Of a stretch of DNA of 64,000 bases, positions 1 through 7,453 are shown piece after piece. The notes under the pieces are model-generated. The model was not told where the DNA came from and made no database searches. It saw only the letters and a list, made by a program, of their open reading frames with translations. The position numbers were made by a program, and so were the translations under genes. The stretch covers positions 122,774 to 186,773 of the forward strand of contig NZ_BDCE01000067.1 in NCBI RefSeq assembly GCF_001613345.1. Direction: 5' to 3'. Within the stretch, counting starts at the first letter, position 1. The number at the start of each line of letters is the position of its first letter. Origin of the DNA: Nocardia uniformis NBRC 13702. GTDB lineage: Bacteria > Actinomycetota > Actinomycetes > Mycobacteriales > Mycobacteriaceae.

Positions 1-113
1 GGCGCTGAAGTCACGGGGAGGCGGGGGAGCGTCACGGGGAGGCGGGGGAGCGTCACGGGGAGGCGGGGGAGCGTCACGGGGAGGCAGGGGAGCGTCACGG
101 GGAGGCAGGGGAG
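1..113. repeat. 21-bp tandem array at the end of a 143-bp repeat copy (copy D)
   Basis: Five head-to-tail copies of a 21-bp unit (GTCAC then GGGGAGGCGGGGGAGC; two units have CA for CG) occupy 10-30, 31-51, 52-72, 73-93 and 94-113. Bases 1-29 match the terminal part of the 143-bp repeat found at 5597-5854 and 63450-63592, so the array looks like a local expansion of that element's end. The unit is seven codons long and has no stop in the DUF397 frame. Confidence 0.85.
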
Positions 114-305
114 GTCGAACCGCCCCGATACCACGGCCGCGGTGAATCTCTCCCACTCCGCAGGCGCGAATATCAGCGCCGGGCCGGTGGGATTCTTGCT
201 GTCGCGCACACCCACTCCACCGTCGAGGAAGGCGATCTCCACGCATTCCTTCGCACCGGTGCTGTGAGTGCTCTTGAACCACCGGGCGCCGAACGGTTCG
301 TCCAC
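1..305 (-). CDS. DUF397 protein with heptapeptide-repeat tail (runs off left edge)
   Basis: The GTG start at 305-303 overlaps the TAG stop of the upstream XRE gene by one base, so the two are translationally coupled. The body reads as a standard DUF397 protein of about 65 residues (RWFKST near the start, then ECVEIAF, GVGVRDSK, GPALIF, a Trp and GRFDL). DUF397 proteins usually accompany XRE/DUF5753 regulators in actinobacteria; their molecular role is not settled. The two DUF397 copies near 26.6 kb stop two residues after the equivalent point (FDLN, stop), but here the frame stays open through a 21-bp tandem repeat and reads LPCLPVT/LPRLPVT five times before leaving the window. The tail is an apparent 3' extension donated by the repeat. 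The true stop is not visible. Confidence 0.8.
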   Translation of the reverse strand, partial: MDEPFGARWFKSTHSTGAKECVEIAFLDGGVGVRDSKNPTGPALIFAPAEWERFTAAVVSGRFDLPCLPVTLPCLPVTLPRLPVTLPRLPVTLPRLPVTSA

Positions 306-1183
306 TACGCGTACTCCTTCGCTGCCTTCCGCAAGAGTTCTCTGCTGCTCTGCTCATCCAGCGCCGACTGCTGGAGTGCGTGATATGCCTGGCGATATCG
401 GTCGACCGCGGCCTGTTTCTCCAGATACAGATCACCGAGAAAGTTCTCCAGGTACACCACGGTGGGATCGACCGGTCTATTTCGGCTGTCCCGGGCGAAT
501 TCCAGAATCACGAACGGCCCGACGGTGTGGCCCGACGGAACGCCTGCGGAGAAGGGTAGTACACGAACAGCAATCGTCGGGAGAGTGCTCATATCCGCCA
601 CGCGGCGCAACTGGGCTGCCATGATGCGCGGACCACCCACCACCCGGCGTAGCGCGGTTTCGTGCAGCACCACATCGAGGATGGCGGGGCTGCGTTTGCG
701 GGTGAGCAGACGCTGTCGACGCATGCGCAACTGCACGCGGCGGTCCATCTGTTCGGGCAGAGCATCCGGCCAGTAATCGCTGATGAGGACCCGCGCGTAA
801 TCGGCGGTCTGCATCAGTCCCGGCACCAGATCGGGTTGATAGGAAATGAGGGCTCGTGCCGAAGATTCCAGGCCCACATACATGTTGAAGCCCTCGGGCA
901 CGAGACTGTCGTATTCGTGCCACCAGGACTTGACATTCGCCTCCTGGGCCAGCCCGACCAGCGCGGCGCTGAATTCGTCGTCGAAATCGTAGATGCGGCA
1001 CAGTTCCCGGATGTCGAGCACCCGAATCTTCTCGGCGTTACCGGTTTCCAGGCGCTGGAGTTTCGATTCACTCCACTCCATCAGGGCCGCGGCCTCGGCG
1101 ATGGTCATATTGGCCTCCATGCGCCCCTCACGCAGGTATCGCCCCAGTTGGCGCCGTGGAAGTGTAGACCCGTGTTCGGACAT
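305..1183 (-). CDS. XRE-family HTH regulator with DUF5753 domain
   Basis: 292 residues. An N-terminal Cro/C1-type helix-turn-helix lies around residues 12-70 (LGRYLREGR, MTIAEAAALM, SKLQRLETG). It is followed by the DUF5753 region typical of actinobacterial XRE proteins, including VKSWWHEY, GLESSAR, VPGLMQTADYARVL and VLPFSAGVPSG. It probably acts as a cytoplasmic DNA-binding regulator paired with the coupled DUF397 gene downstream. It is clearly paralogous to the regulator at 25681-26550. Family assignment is strong; target genes and ligand are unknown. The ATG start at 1183 is kept because the conserved STLPRRQLGRYLR block begins only a few residues in. Confidence 0.9.
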   Translation of the reverse strand: MSEHGSTLPRRQLGRYLREGRMEANMTIAEAAALMEWSESKLQRLETGNAEKIRVLDIRELCRIYDFDDEFSAALVGLAQEANVKSWWHEYDSLVPEGFNMYVGLESSARALISYQPDLVPGLMQTADYARVLISDYWPDALPEQMDRRVQLRMRRQRLLTRKRSPAILDVVLHETALRRVVGGPRIMAAQLRRVADMSTLPTIAVRVLPFSAGVPSGHTVGPFVILEFARDSRNRPVDPTVVYLENFLGDLYLEKQAAVDRYRQAYHALQQSALDEQSSRELLRKAAKEYA

Positions 1184-1429
1184 CGAATCCTCCCCCGCGC
1201 AGGCGGTTTTCGGTCACTGTGAACGATGCTCCCATGCGATATGAATGCTGACCTGGCGGTTTGGGAAAGTTTCCGCACAACCGCGGACTTCGGGTGACGG
1301 CCTCGACGCCGAGTGCTGTGCTTGACTAGCGCCCGGTGAGAGCCGGAGCCCTGACAACTTCGGACCTACTCGTCCCCGAGCCGGGCGCACCCAACTCTCG
1401 TGATCGCCACTCGACCCGCACGAGGAACC

Positions 1430-1609
1430 ATGACCGGCTCGGTAATGCTGATCTTCGATTGCACCGTCGATCCGGGCGACCTCGCGCCGGATCTGGCGTA
1501 TGAGGTGCTACAGATCCACCTGTGTTGCGCCGATAGGGAATGCCGGGCGCGCTCGCGCGCCGAGCGAACGCTCACCGCCCTGGGTCGGCCGCGGCCGACC
1601 GGGCATTGA
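1430..1609 (+). CDS. small protein with CC-x4-C motif, paralogue 1
   Basis: 59 residues from ATG 1430, chosen because CGAGGA lies just upstream. An in-frame GTG at 1400 would add ten residues. The sequence MLIFDCTVDPGDL is followed by IHLCCADRECRAR. It closely resembles the 58-residue protein at 1800-1976, sharing the FDCT(V/I)DPGDL block, the IH(L/M)CC block and a following Cys and Arg-rich helix. The conserved Cys set could bind a metal or form disulfides, but that is a guess. I do not recognise the family. Conservation between the two copies is the main reason to believe it is a real gene. Confidence 0.55.
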   Translation: MTGSVMLIFDCTVDPGDLAPDLAYEVLQIHLCCADRECRARSRAERTLTALGRPRPTGH

Positions 1610-1641
1610 CTCATCGCCAGCAGACCCTTTGGTCGCTGCCG

Positions 1642-1707
1642 ATTGGACACTCGATCGCTGCCCGATGGACCCTCGATCGCTGCCTACTGGACTCCGATAC
1701 CGCCGCC
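1642..1707. repeat. 22-bp degenerate tandem repeat
   Basis: Three consecutive 22-bp units with the core TGGACNCTCGATCGCTGCC lie at 1642-1663, 1664-1685 and 1686-1707; the third is the most diverged. They sit between the two small paralogous genes. Confidence 0.55.
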
Positions 1708-1799
1708 GAACTCCGCCGAACTCGATACGCTTGCGGAGTATGCCGGACGAACACCGAACCACCCGGCCGTAATCGCAAAGACGCTGACTCGGCGGAAAT

Positions 1800-1976
1800 A
1801 TGATGTTCCTCTTCGACTGCACCATCGACCCGGGCGATCTCACCCTCGACCAGGCTCATGAAGCCATGCGAATCCACATGTGCTGCACCGTGGATGACTG
1901 CCGCGTCCGACGTCGAGCCCGTCAACTTCTCGTGGAGAACGGGCAAATGGTGCTCGCCCACCGCGCGGCCCCATGA
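1800..1976 (+). CDS. small protein with CC-x4-C motif, paralogue 2
   Basis: 58 residues from ATG 1800; a second ATG at 1803 is equally possible. Reads FLFDCTIDPGDLTLDQ, then IHMCCTVDDCRVRRRAR, ending VLAHRAAP. The first Cys, the CC pair and the following Cys align with the protein at 1430-1609, while the C-termini differ. This suggests an old tandem duplication with conserved cysteines. The function is unknown and the family was not recognised. It ends 33 bp before the stop of the convergent kinase gene. Confidence 0.55.
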   Translation: MMFLFDCTIDPGDLTLDQAHEAMRIHMCCTVDDCRVRRRARQLLVENGQMVLAHRAAP

Positions 1977-2009
1977 CCGGGCCCGGCGAGTACCGCTGAC
2001 GGTCGACCG

Positions 2010-4784
2010 CTATCCGACCGCATTCAAGACAATCAGAGCCAGCAGCGTCAACAGCACCGCGACGGCCAGCGCCAGCACCACCACGACCCCCGGCTGCACG
2101 TCTCCCAATCCGGGACGGTGCGGCGGTATCCGCTGCGGCGGAACGGTATTCGGCGGATACTGCGGCGGCCCGAACGGCCCCGGCCCGACCTGCGGCACAC
2201 CCTGTGCCCCATATGCGGTCGGCGCCCCAGCCGGTACCTCGAATCCCGGTCCCCCTCCGGTCCCGCCCGTGCCCACACCGCTTCCCGGCACTTCCGGGCC
2301 CGTCGAACTATGCCCTGTTCCGGTCGACAGCGCATCCTCCGAACCGGACTCCACGCCCGCATCGCCCCGATCAGACACGTGGCCGCCCACGCCGGACACC
2401 GCGTCATCAGCCGCGGCGACAGACTCCGCGCCCGCGCCGACCGAACTCGAACCGGCGGCGACCGAGCCCGCTTCGGAACTCGTGGCACCGCTCCGAGCGC
2501 GCACCTCGCCGGAGTCGATATCCACCTCGGACTCGGGCGTGACCGACTCTCTCGGCACGGCCGAATCCCTACCGATGAAGACAGAATCCGACTCGGTACC
2601 TCCGGCGGAATCCACCCGCGCGGCACCACTGCCCGATTTCGAATCCTGCTGATCCGCATCGGATTCCGCGCTCGCGCCGCCTGCCCCCGATTCGGCAGCG
2701 ACCGAAACCGCCCCCGCACGCGCGGCACCGCTCCGAGCGCGCACCTCATCGGAGCCGATTGCCGTGTCGGACTCAGGCGTGACCGAGTCCGACGGCGTGG
2801 CCTGAGCTCCCTCGACCCCGCCGAGGCACCTCGAGAACGACACGCCGACCGCACTCTCCCCCACCGGAGCCGCTGAGTCCTCCGGGTGCGCGGTACCCGC
2901 TGAGTCCCGGTGTGGCGCAACTAGGTAACCCACCGGAGTGGTGACGGGTGTCGAAACGCCGCCATCGACGGTCACTCCGGCCCGATCGGGGTCCGCCGAC
3001 CGTCCCTCTGGTTCCGCCGACCGTCCGGCGGGCACCGCGCCGAACTGCTCGGGCACCGCGCGGCCGGACTGCTCCGGCACCTCAGGCACCGCAGCGTCAG
3101 GCTGTTCGGACACATCGGGCGCCGCACGACCAGATTGCGCGGATTCCGCCGGGCCGGGTTGCGCGGGTACTGCCACGCCGACGGGGTGTCGTTGGGGGAC
3201 CGCGGGATACGCCATTTGCTCGGTGGCCGCGGATGCGAACTCCGCGTCGCCGGGGGCATCGTCGCGGCCCGCCGGGTCCACACTGGGCACGGCTGCTCCC
3301 GCTCGCGGACCCGCTGATCGCGGCCCGGGCTCGGGCGGGTGCGGGCCCGCACCCTCCGACGTGGAGTCCGGAGCGCCGAACACTGGGGTGGCACTCGCGT
3401 ACCGCTGTCCGGGATCGGCGTATTGCCGTGCGGGATCGCGAGATTGTGGCGGTTGGCCGGTGGGCGGGGCCGCCGGAGTGGAGGCGGGTGGTGCGGCATA
3501 GCCGGGCGGGCCCGGGGCGGATGCCCGCACTGCGGGGTAGTCCGGTGGATCAACCACCGGCGGTGCGACGAAAGACGGTGCGCCAGCGTGATTCTGGTGC
3601 GAGGCGGCGTAGGCGGGTGATGGCGCGGGATAACCGGGGGGTGGGGCGGCTTGGACCTGTGGTGCGTGGTGACCCGGCGGGGCGCCCTGACCCTGCTCGG
3701 CGCCCTGACCTTGGGGCGGAACCTGACCGTGCGCGGCGCCCTGCCCCTGCGGCGGAACCTGACCATGCGGGGCGGCGGCCGGACCCTGCGGTGGGACCTG
3801 GTAACCCGGGGGTGGGTATGGCTGCGGGGGTGCGGCGTAGCCGGGCAGGGGCGGGGCGTAGCCGGGTGGTGAAGGCTGCTGGCCCGCAGGATTATTCGGC
3901 GGGTAGCGGAAGGTCGGGCCGGATTGCACCGGTGGGGCCGGTAGCGCGGGCGGTTCCTTGAGGGCGCGGCGGGCGGCGGCGGCGAATTCGGCGCAGCTGG
4001 AGAAGCGGTCGACCGGACGTTTGGCCATCGCCCTATTGATGACGGCGTCCATCGCGGGTGAGATGCCGGGGCGGCGCATGCTGGCCGGATAGGGCATGAG
4101 TTGCAAATGGCCGCGAATGATTTCGGACGGATGCGGGGAGTCGAAGGGGCCGATGCCGATCAGCAGCCAGTAGAGGGCGCAGGCCAGTGAGTACTGGTCG
4201 GTGGAGTGGTCCAGCGGGGCGCCGGTCATCTGCTCGGGCGAGGCATAGGCGAGGGTGGCGGTGAACATTCCCGCCTGGGTGAGATGCGTGGAATCCTCAC
4301 GCAGCCGGGCGATTCCGAAGTCGGCGAGGAATACCCGCTCGCCGTGCCCGGCAACCGATCGGGCCAGCATTATGTTGGCGGGCTTGACATCTCGGTGCAG
4401 CACCCCCGTGGTGTGCGCGTAATCCAGCGCGTCCGCGACACCTTCGATAATCTGCACGGCCCGCTCCGGCGGCAGCGTGGCGACCTGCACGCTCGCGGCA
4501 TCCACCCCGTCCACGTACTGCATCGAGATCCACAGCTGCGCGTCCTCGGAACCGCGGTCGTAGACGGCGACGATATTCGGGTGCTCCAGCTGCGCCACCA
4601 GATCGGCTTCGCGTTCGAAGCGGGCGCGAACTTCGCGGTCGGCGAACAGTTCCCGGTTGAGCAGTTTCAACGCGGTCAATCGCCCCAGCCGAGGATGGCG
4701 GGCGAGATACACCGATCCCATTCCGCCCTGGCCGAGCAGCCGTTCGATGGTGAAACCGGCGAACACGTCACCACTGTTCAGCAT
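2010..4784 (-). CDS. PknB-type serine/threonine protein kinase with long Pro/Ser/Glu-rich linker
   Basis: About 924 residues. The kinase domain (roughly 10-275) has the glycine loop GQGGMGSVY, the ATP-binding Lys in TALKLLN (about 41), the catalytic loop HRDVKPAN (Asp about 133) and DFG (about 156). Next comes some 600 residues of low complexity: Pro/Gln-rich repeats (GQVPPQGQG), then Ser/Glu-rich segments in which a VTPES...EVRARSGA unit occurs twice. The protein ends with one hydrophobic segment (VVLALAVAVLLTLLALIVL), so it is probably membrane-anchored with almost no extracellular part. ATG 4784 is used; a GTG lies directly before it, and GGAAGGGGG is upstream. The kinase domain is closely related to that at 51553-53079. 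It lies 90 bp after the response regulator on the same strand. Substrates are unknown. Confidence 0.9.
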   Translation of the reverse strand: MLNSGDVFAGFTIERLLGQGGMGSVYLARHPRLGRLTALKLLNRELFADREVRARFEREADLVAQLEHPNIVAVYDRGSEDAQLWISMQYVDGVDAASVQVATLPPERAVQIIEGVADALDYAHTTGVLHRDVKPANIMLARSVAGHGERVFLADFGIARLREDSTHLTQAGMFTATLAYASPEQMTGAPLDHSTDQYSLACALYWLLIGIGPFDSPHPSEIIRGHLQLMPYPASMRRPGISPAMDAVINRAMAKRPVDRFSSCAEFAAAARRALKEPPALPAPPVQSGPTFRYPPNNPAGQQPSPPGYAPPLPGYAAPPQPYPPPGYQVPPQGPAAAPHGQVPPQGQGAAHGQVPPQGQGAEQGQGAPPGHHAPQVQAAPPPGYPAPSPAYAASHQNHAGAPSFVAPPVVDPPDYPAVRASAPGPPGYAAPPASTPAAPPTGQPPQSRDPARQYADPGQRYASATPVFGAPDSTSEGAGPHPPEPGPRSAGPRAGAAVPSVDPAGRDDAPGDAEFASAATEQMAYPAVPQRHPVGVAVPAQPGPAESAQSGRAAPDVSEQPDAAVPEVPEQSGRAVPEQFGAVPAGRSAEPEGRSADPDRAGVTVDGGVSTPVTTPVGYLVAPHRDSAGTAHPEDSAAPVGESAVGVSFSRCLGGVEGAQATPSDSVTPESDTAIGSDEVRARSGAARAGAVSVAAESGAGGASAESDADQQDSKSGSGAARVDSAGGTESDSVFIGRDSAVPRESVTPESEVDIDSGEVRARSGATSSEAGSVAAGSSSVGAGAESVAAADDAVSGVGGHVSDRGDAGVESGSEDALSTGTGHSSTGPEVPGSGVGTGGTGGGPGFEVPAGAPTAYGAQGVPQVGPGPFGPPQYPPNTVPPQRIPPHRPGLGDVQPGVVVVLALAVAVLLTLLALIVLNAVG

Positions 4785-4874
4785 CACGACCCCCTTCCGG
4801 CGACGTATGAGTTCGAAAGCCTACCGCGCCGATATCTCTGGTACCTGACACATCAGCTATGCCGCGCAATGGAT

Positions 4875-5534
4875 TCAGCCCGGTGTCACCAACCCGGATT
4901 CGTAGGCCAACACCACCGCCTGGGCTCGATCGCGCAGGTTCAGTTTCGCGAAAACCTTGGATACGTGGGTCTTCACGGTCTGCTCCGCGACAAACAGATT
5001 ATCGGCGATCTCGGCGTTGGACAGACCGCGCGCGATCAACTCCAGCACCTCGCGTTCGCGGGGGGTGAGATCGCCCAGCGCGGGAGTCGGGGTACGGCGC
5101 GCACGACGCCGAGTGACATCGGCGATCAGCCGCCGCGTCACCGTCGGCGCGAGCAGCGCATCACCACCGGCGACCACCCGCACCGCACGCACCAGTTCCT
5201 CGGCGGGGGCGTCCTTGAGCAGGAACCCGCTCGCCCCGAGACCGAGCGCCTCGTACACGTAGTCGTCGATATCGAAGGTGGTCAGCATGAGTACCCGTAC
5301 CGGCGGATCGAACCCCGCGGACAGAATCGCGCGCGCCGCGTCGAGACCATTCATCTCCGGCATGCGCACATCCATGAGCACCACATCGGGTCGCAGCCGC
5401 TTCGCCTCCGCCACAGCGACTTTCCCGTCGCACGCATCACCCACAACGCTGATATCCGGTTGCGCCGCAAGTAACGCGCCGAACCCGGCCCGCACCATCG
5501 CCTGGTCATCAGCGATCAAAACGGTTATCGCCAC
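4875..5534 (-). CDS. NarL/LuxR-family response regulator
   Basis: 219 residues. The receiver domain has the acidic pair D9-D10, phospho-acceptor D55 (VVLMDVRMP), T85/T86 and K107. A LuxR-type HTH follows at about 150-212 (LTPREREVLELIARGLSNAEIA, then VKTHVSKVFAKL). It is the expected partner of the histidine kinase at 6059-7306, which lies upstream on the same strand, but the two are separated by 524 bp of repeat DNA instead of the usual short gap. The GTG start at 5534 has GAGGTGCG upstream. Signal and target genes are unknown. Confidence 0.93.
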   Translation of the reverse strand: MAITVLIADDQAMVRAGFGALLAAQPDISVVGDACDGKVAVAEAKRLRPDVVLMDVRMPEMNGLDAARAILSAGFDPPVRVLMLTTFDIDDYVYEALGLGASGFLLKDAPAEELVRAVRVVAGGDALLAPTVTRRLIADVTRRRARRTPTPALGDLTPREREVLELIARGLSNAEIADNLFVAEQTVKTHVSKVFAKLNLRDRAQAVVLAYESGLVTPG

Positions 5535-5596
5535 AATCGCACCTCACGCACCTCACGAGTCTCGCATGAAAGCACCCCGAGCGAGCTCCCCCGCCG

Positions 5597-5711
5597 CTCC
5601 CCCGCCTCCCCGAATCTTCAGCGCCCGGCTCGGAGCCGTCGGCCGTCATGCACGCGTGCCGGCGGTTGAGGGCCGAGCCGATTTTGGGCGTACCCGATGA
5701 GTTACCCCGAA
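5597..5711 (+). repeat. 143-bp repeat family, copy A (truncated)
   Basis: Begins CTCCCCCGCCTCCCCGAATC and ends GATGAGTTACCCCGA, where copy B starts at once. It matches copy C (63450-63592, inverted) over this length but lacks the last ~28 bp seen in B and C. A further partial start, CTCCCCCGC, lies just before it at about 5586. Confidence 0.8.
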
Positions 5712-5854
5712 CTCCCCCGCCTCCCCGAGACTTCAGCGCGGGCCCGAGAGCCGTCGAACGTTTCGCACGCGTGCCGCCGGTTGGGAGCCAATCCGATTCT
5801 GGACGTACCCGACGAGTTACCCCAAATCTTTCGAGATCAGTCGCCACGTTGGGA
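5712..5854 (+). repeat. 143-bp repeat family, copy B
   Basis: Starts with the same CTCCCCCGCCTCCCC end as copy A, contains CGCACGCGTGCCG and GTACCCGACGAGTTACCCC, and ends near CACGTTGGGA. Copy C has the same length and ends near CACATCGGGA, which defines the full element as about 143 bp. Confidence 0.8.
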
Positions 5855-5866
5855 TCAACGAGACGA

Positions 5867-6016
5867 CTGAGTGGTGGGTGGAAGTACCGCACGGTTCGGG
5901 ACCGAACCACCTCGGTCATCCCGGCGCGCTTCTTGGCCGGGATCCACACTGTGTGGTGCGTGTTCTCCGGTATTGATTCCGACCACAGGCACGCCGGAAT
6001 GACGAGGGGCGTTACG
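5867..6016 (+). repeat. 150-bp inverted-repeat element, copy R1
   Basis: Runs from CTGAGTGGTGGGTGG to GACGAGGGGCGTTACG. The core is a long imperfect inverted repeat: a left arm with GTCATCCCGGCGCGCTT and GGCCGGGATCCAC, and a right arm with GATTCCG and GCACGCCGGAATGACG. Homologous full copies are at 10374-10518 and 32019-32167, and core-only relatives are near 12.2 and 28.2 kb. Confidence 0.8.
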
Positions 6017-6058
6017 GGCCGGAATTCTGGCGGCCGCTCACCGGGCTGCTGATCTTGA

Positions 6059-7306
6059 TCAGATATTGAACTCGGGGAGGGGTGCGGCGGTGTGGGTTAC
6101 GAAGGCTGGGGTGAGGGGGAGTTCGGCTCGGACTTCGAAGCCGCCGTCGGGGCGGGGGGCGGCGGTGAGGTGGCCGCCCGCGGCCTGGGCGCGCGATTGC
6201 ATGCCGGTAATGCCGCTGCCGGGGGTGTCGTGGGGGGATCGGGAGGTGGCGGGGTGGGTGGCCGGGTCGTTGACGACGGTGAGGGTGAGGTTCTCGGCGG
6301 AGGTGATCCGGACCTGGACGGCGGCGCCGGGGGCGTGCCGCGAGGCATTCGCCAGCGATTCCTGGACGATTCGGTAGAGAGCCAGGCCCGTCGACTCCGG
6401 GATGGCGTCCAGGGGTCCTTCGATTACCGAGGTGAGCTGCATTCCGGCGCGCTGGGCGCCATCCAGCAGCCCCGGCACCTCGGCCGCGGTCGGCTGCGGC
6501 GCATGTTCCGGCAGCTGCCCGTCGCTGCGCAGAACACCCAGCAGGCCACGGATTTCATTGAGCGCCGCGCGGGCACCCGTCCCGATGGCCTCGAATTCCG
6601 CGCGGGCGTCCGCCGACAATCCGTCGATGCGGTACGGCGCGGTCTGGGCCTGCACCACCACCATGGACATGTGGTGGGCGACCACATCGTGCAGGTCGCG
6701 GGCGATCCGCGCCTTCTCCTCGAGGATGGCGCGGCGGGCCCGCTCGAGTTCGGTCTCCTCGGACTGCTCCAACAGCGCCAGCTGGGACAGCGTCAACCAC
6801 CGCACCAGTAGTCCGAACACTATGAGCCCGGTAATGGCGATGGGCCACCCCAGTCCGGCCTGCGCGAACGAATCATCGAGCTGCGCCATGGTGGTGGCCA
6901 TCAGCAGCGAGGTCGAGATCCACGCCACCAGCACGATCTGTATGGGCGCCCGCACCGCTACCGCGAAGGTCAGCGCGAACAGGCACAGGATGTGCACCAC
7001 CTGGAATGGCAGGTCACTATTGGGCTGGTGCGGAATGGCGAGCGCGATCAGCAGCGCCGATCCGGCCGAAACCGCCCACCCCAGTGCGGGATTCACCCGA
7101 ATCAACAGGAATGGCAGGGCCGCGAAGCCCGCGATGAACGGCTGCGCCGCCACCGGCACCTGATGGGTGATGTGCAGCGTCGGCCACGCCACCGCCAGGA
7201 ACACCGTGGTCACCAGGACGATGAACGCGTCGAACCACAATCGCGCATGCTTCGGGCGTCGCAACGCTCTCCAGGTAGCCATCATGACCACGACATTAGG
7301 TTCCAC
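6059..7306 (-). CDS. sensor histidine kinase, NarX/DesK-like (HisKA_3)
   Basis: 415 residues. The N-terminal half has about five or six membrane segments (about 23-170) with short loops. The dimerisation/phospho-acceptor motif is ARIARDLHDVVAHH, with His206. The C-terminal ATPase region has the Asn-box area (LYRIVQESLANASRHA) and a glycine-rich GSGITGMQSRAQ. It should phosphorylate the response regulator encoded next on the same strand. The start is uncertain: GTG 7306 gives the listed form, and ATGs at about 7285/7282 are alternatives with no better ribosome site. Divergent from the phospholipase-like gene across 147 bp. Confidence 0.9.
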   Translation of the reverse strand: MEPNVVVMMATWRALRRPKHARLWFDAFIVLVTTVFLAVAWPTLHITHQVPVAAQPFIAGFAALPFLLIRVNPALGWAVSAGSALLIALAIPHQPNSDLPFQVVHILCLFALTFAVAVRAPIQIVLVAWISTSLLMATTMAQLDDSFAQAGLGWPIAITGLIVFGLLVRWLTLSQLALLEQSEETELERARRAILEEKARIARDLHDVVAHHMSMVVVQAQTAPYRIDGLSADARAEFEAIGTGARAALNEIRGLLGVLRSDGQLPEHAPQPTAAEVPGLLDGAQRAGMQLTSVIEGPLDAIPESTGLALYRIVQESLANASRHAPGAAVQVRITSAENLTLTVVNDPATHPATSRSPHDTPGSGITGMQSRAQAAGGHLTAAPRPDGGFEVRAELPLTPAFVTHTAAPLPEFNI

Positions 7307-7453
7307 CGCGCCGCCGGGGCCTCACACCCCCGGCTGATCTCGCACCCCCTACCCCAGTACTACCCGCCTCTCCTCCTCCCTCGCTCCACGCACCCGAAAA
7401 CCGCCCCACAGCGTGAGGCCCCGAGGCCTTCCCGCTCCATAACGTCGGCAACC

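Larger units (their letters stand above)
5535..6058. other. gene-free 524-bp stretch filled by three dispersed repeats
   Basis: The gap between the response regulator start and the histidine kinase stop holds two tandem copies of the 143-bp repeat family (A at 5597-5711, B at 5712-5854) and one copy of the 150-bp inverted-repeat family (R1 at 5867-6016). I see no convincing ORF. Any promoter for the response regulator must lie at 5535-5596 or inside the repeats. Confidence 0.8.

Noticed and set aside
1..113. 21-bp tandem repeats as a CRISPR array
   Set aside because: Units are directly adjacent with no unique spacers, and no cas genes are present.
4206..5474. 422-residue open frame on the plus strand
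   Set aside because: Lies opposite the kinase and response regulator; no domain pattern of its own.
6992..7453. N-terminal extension of the PLA2-like gene
   Set aside because: It overlaps the histidine kinase coding region and shows no signal or domain; ATG 7454 is preferred.
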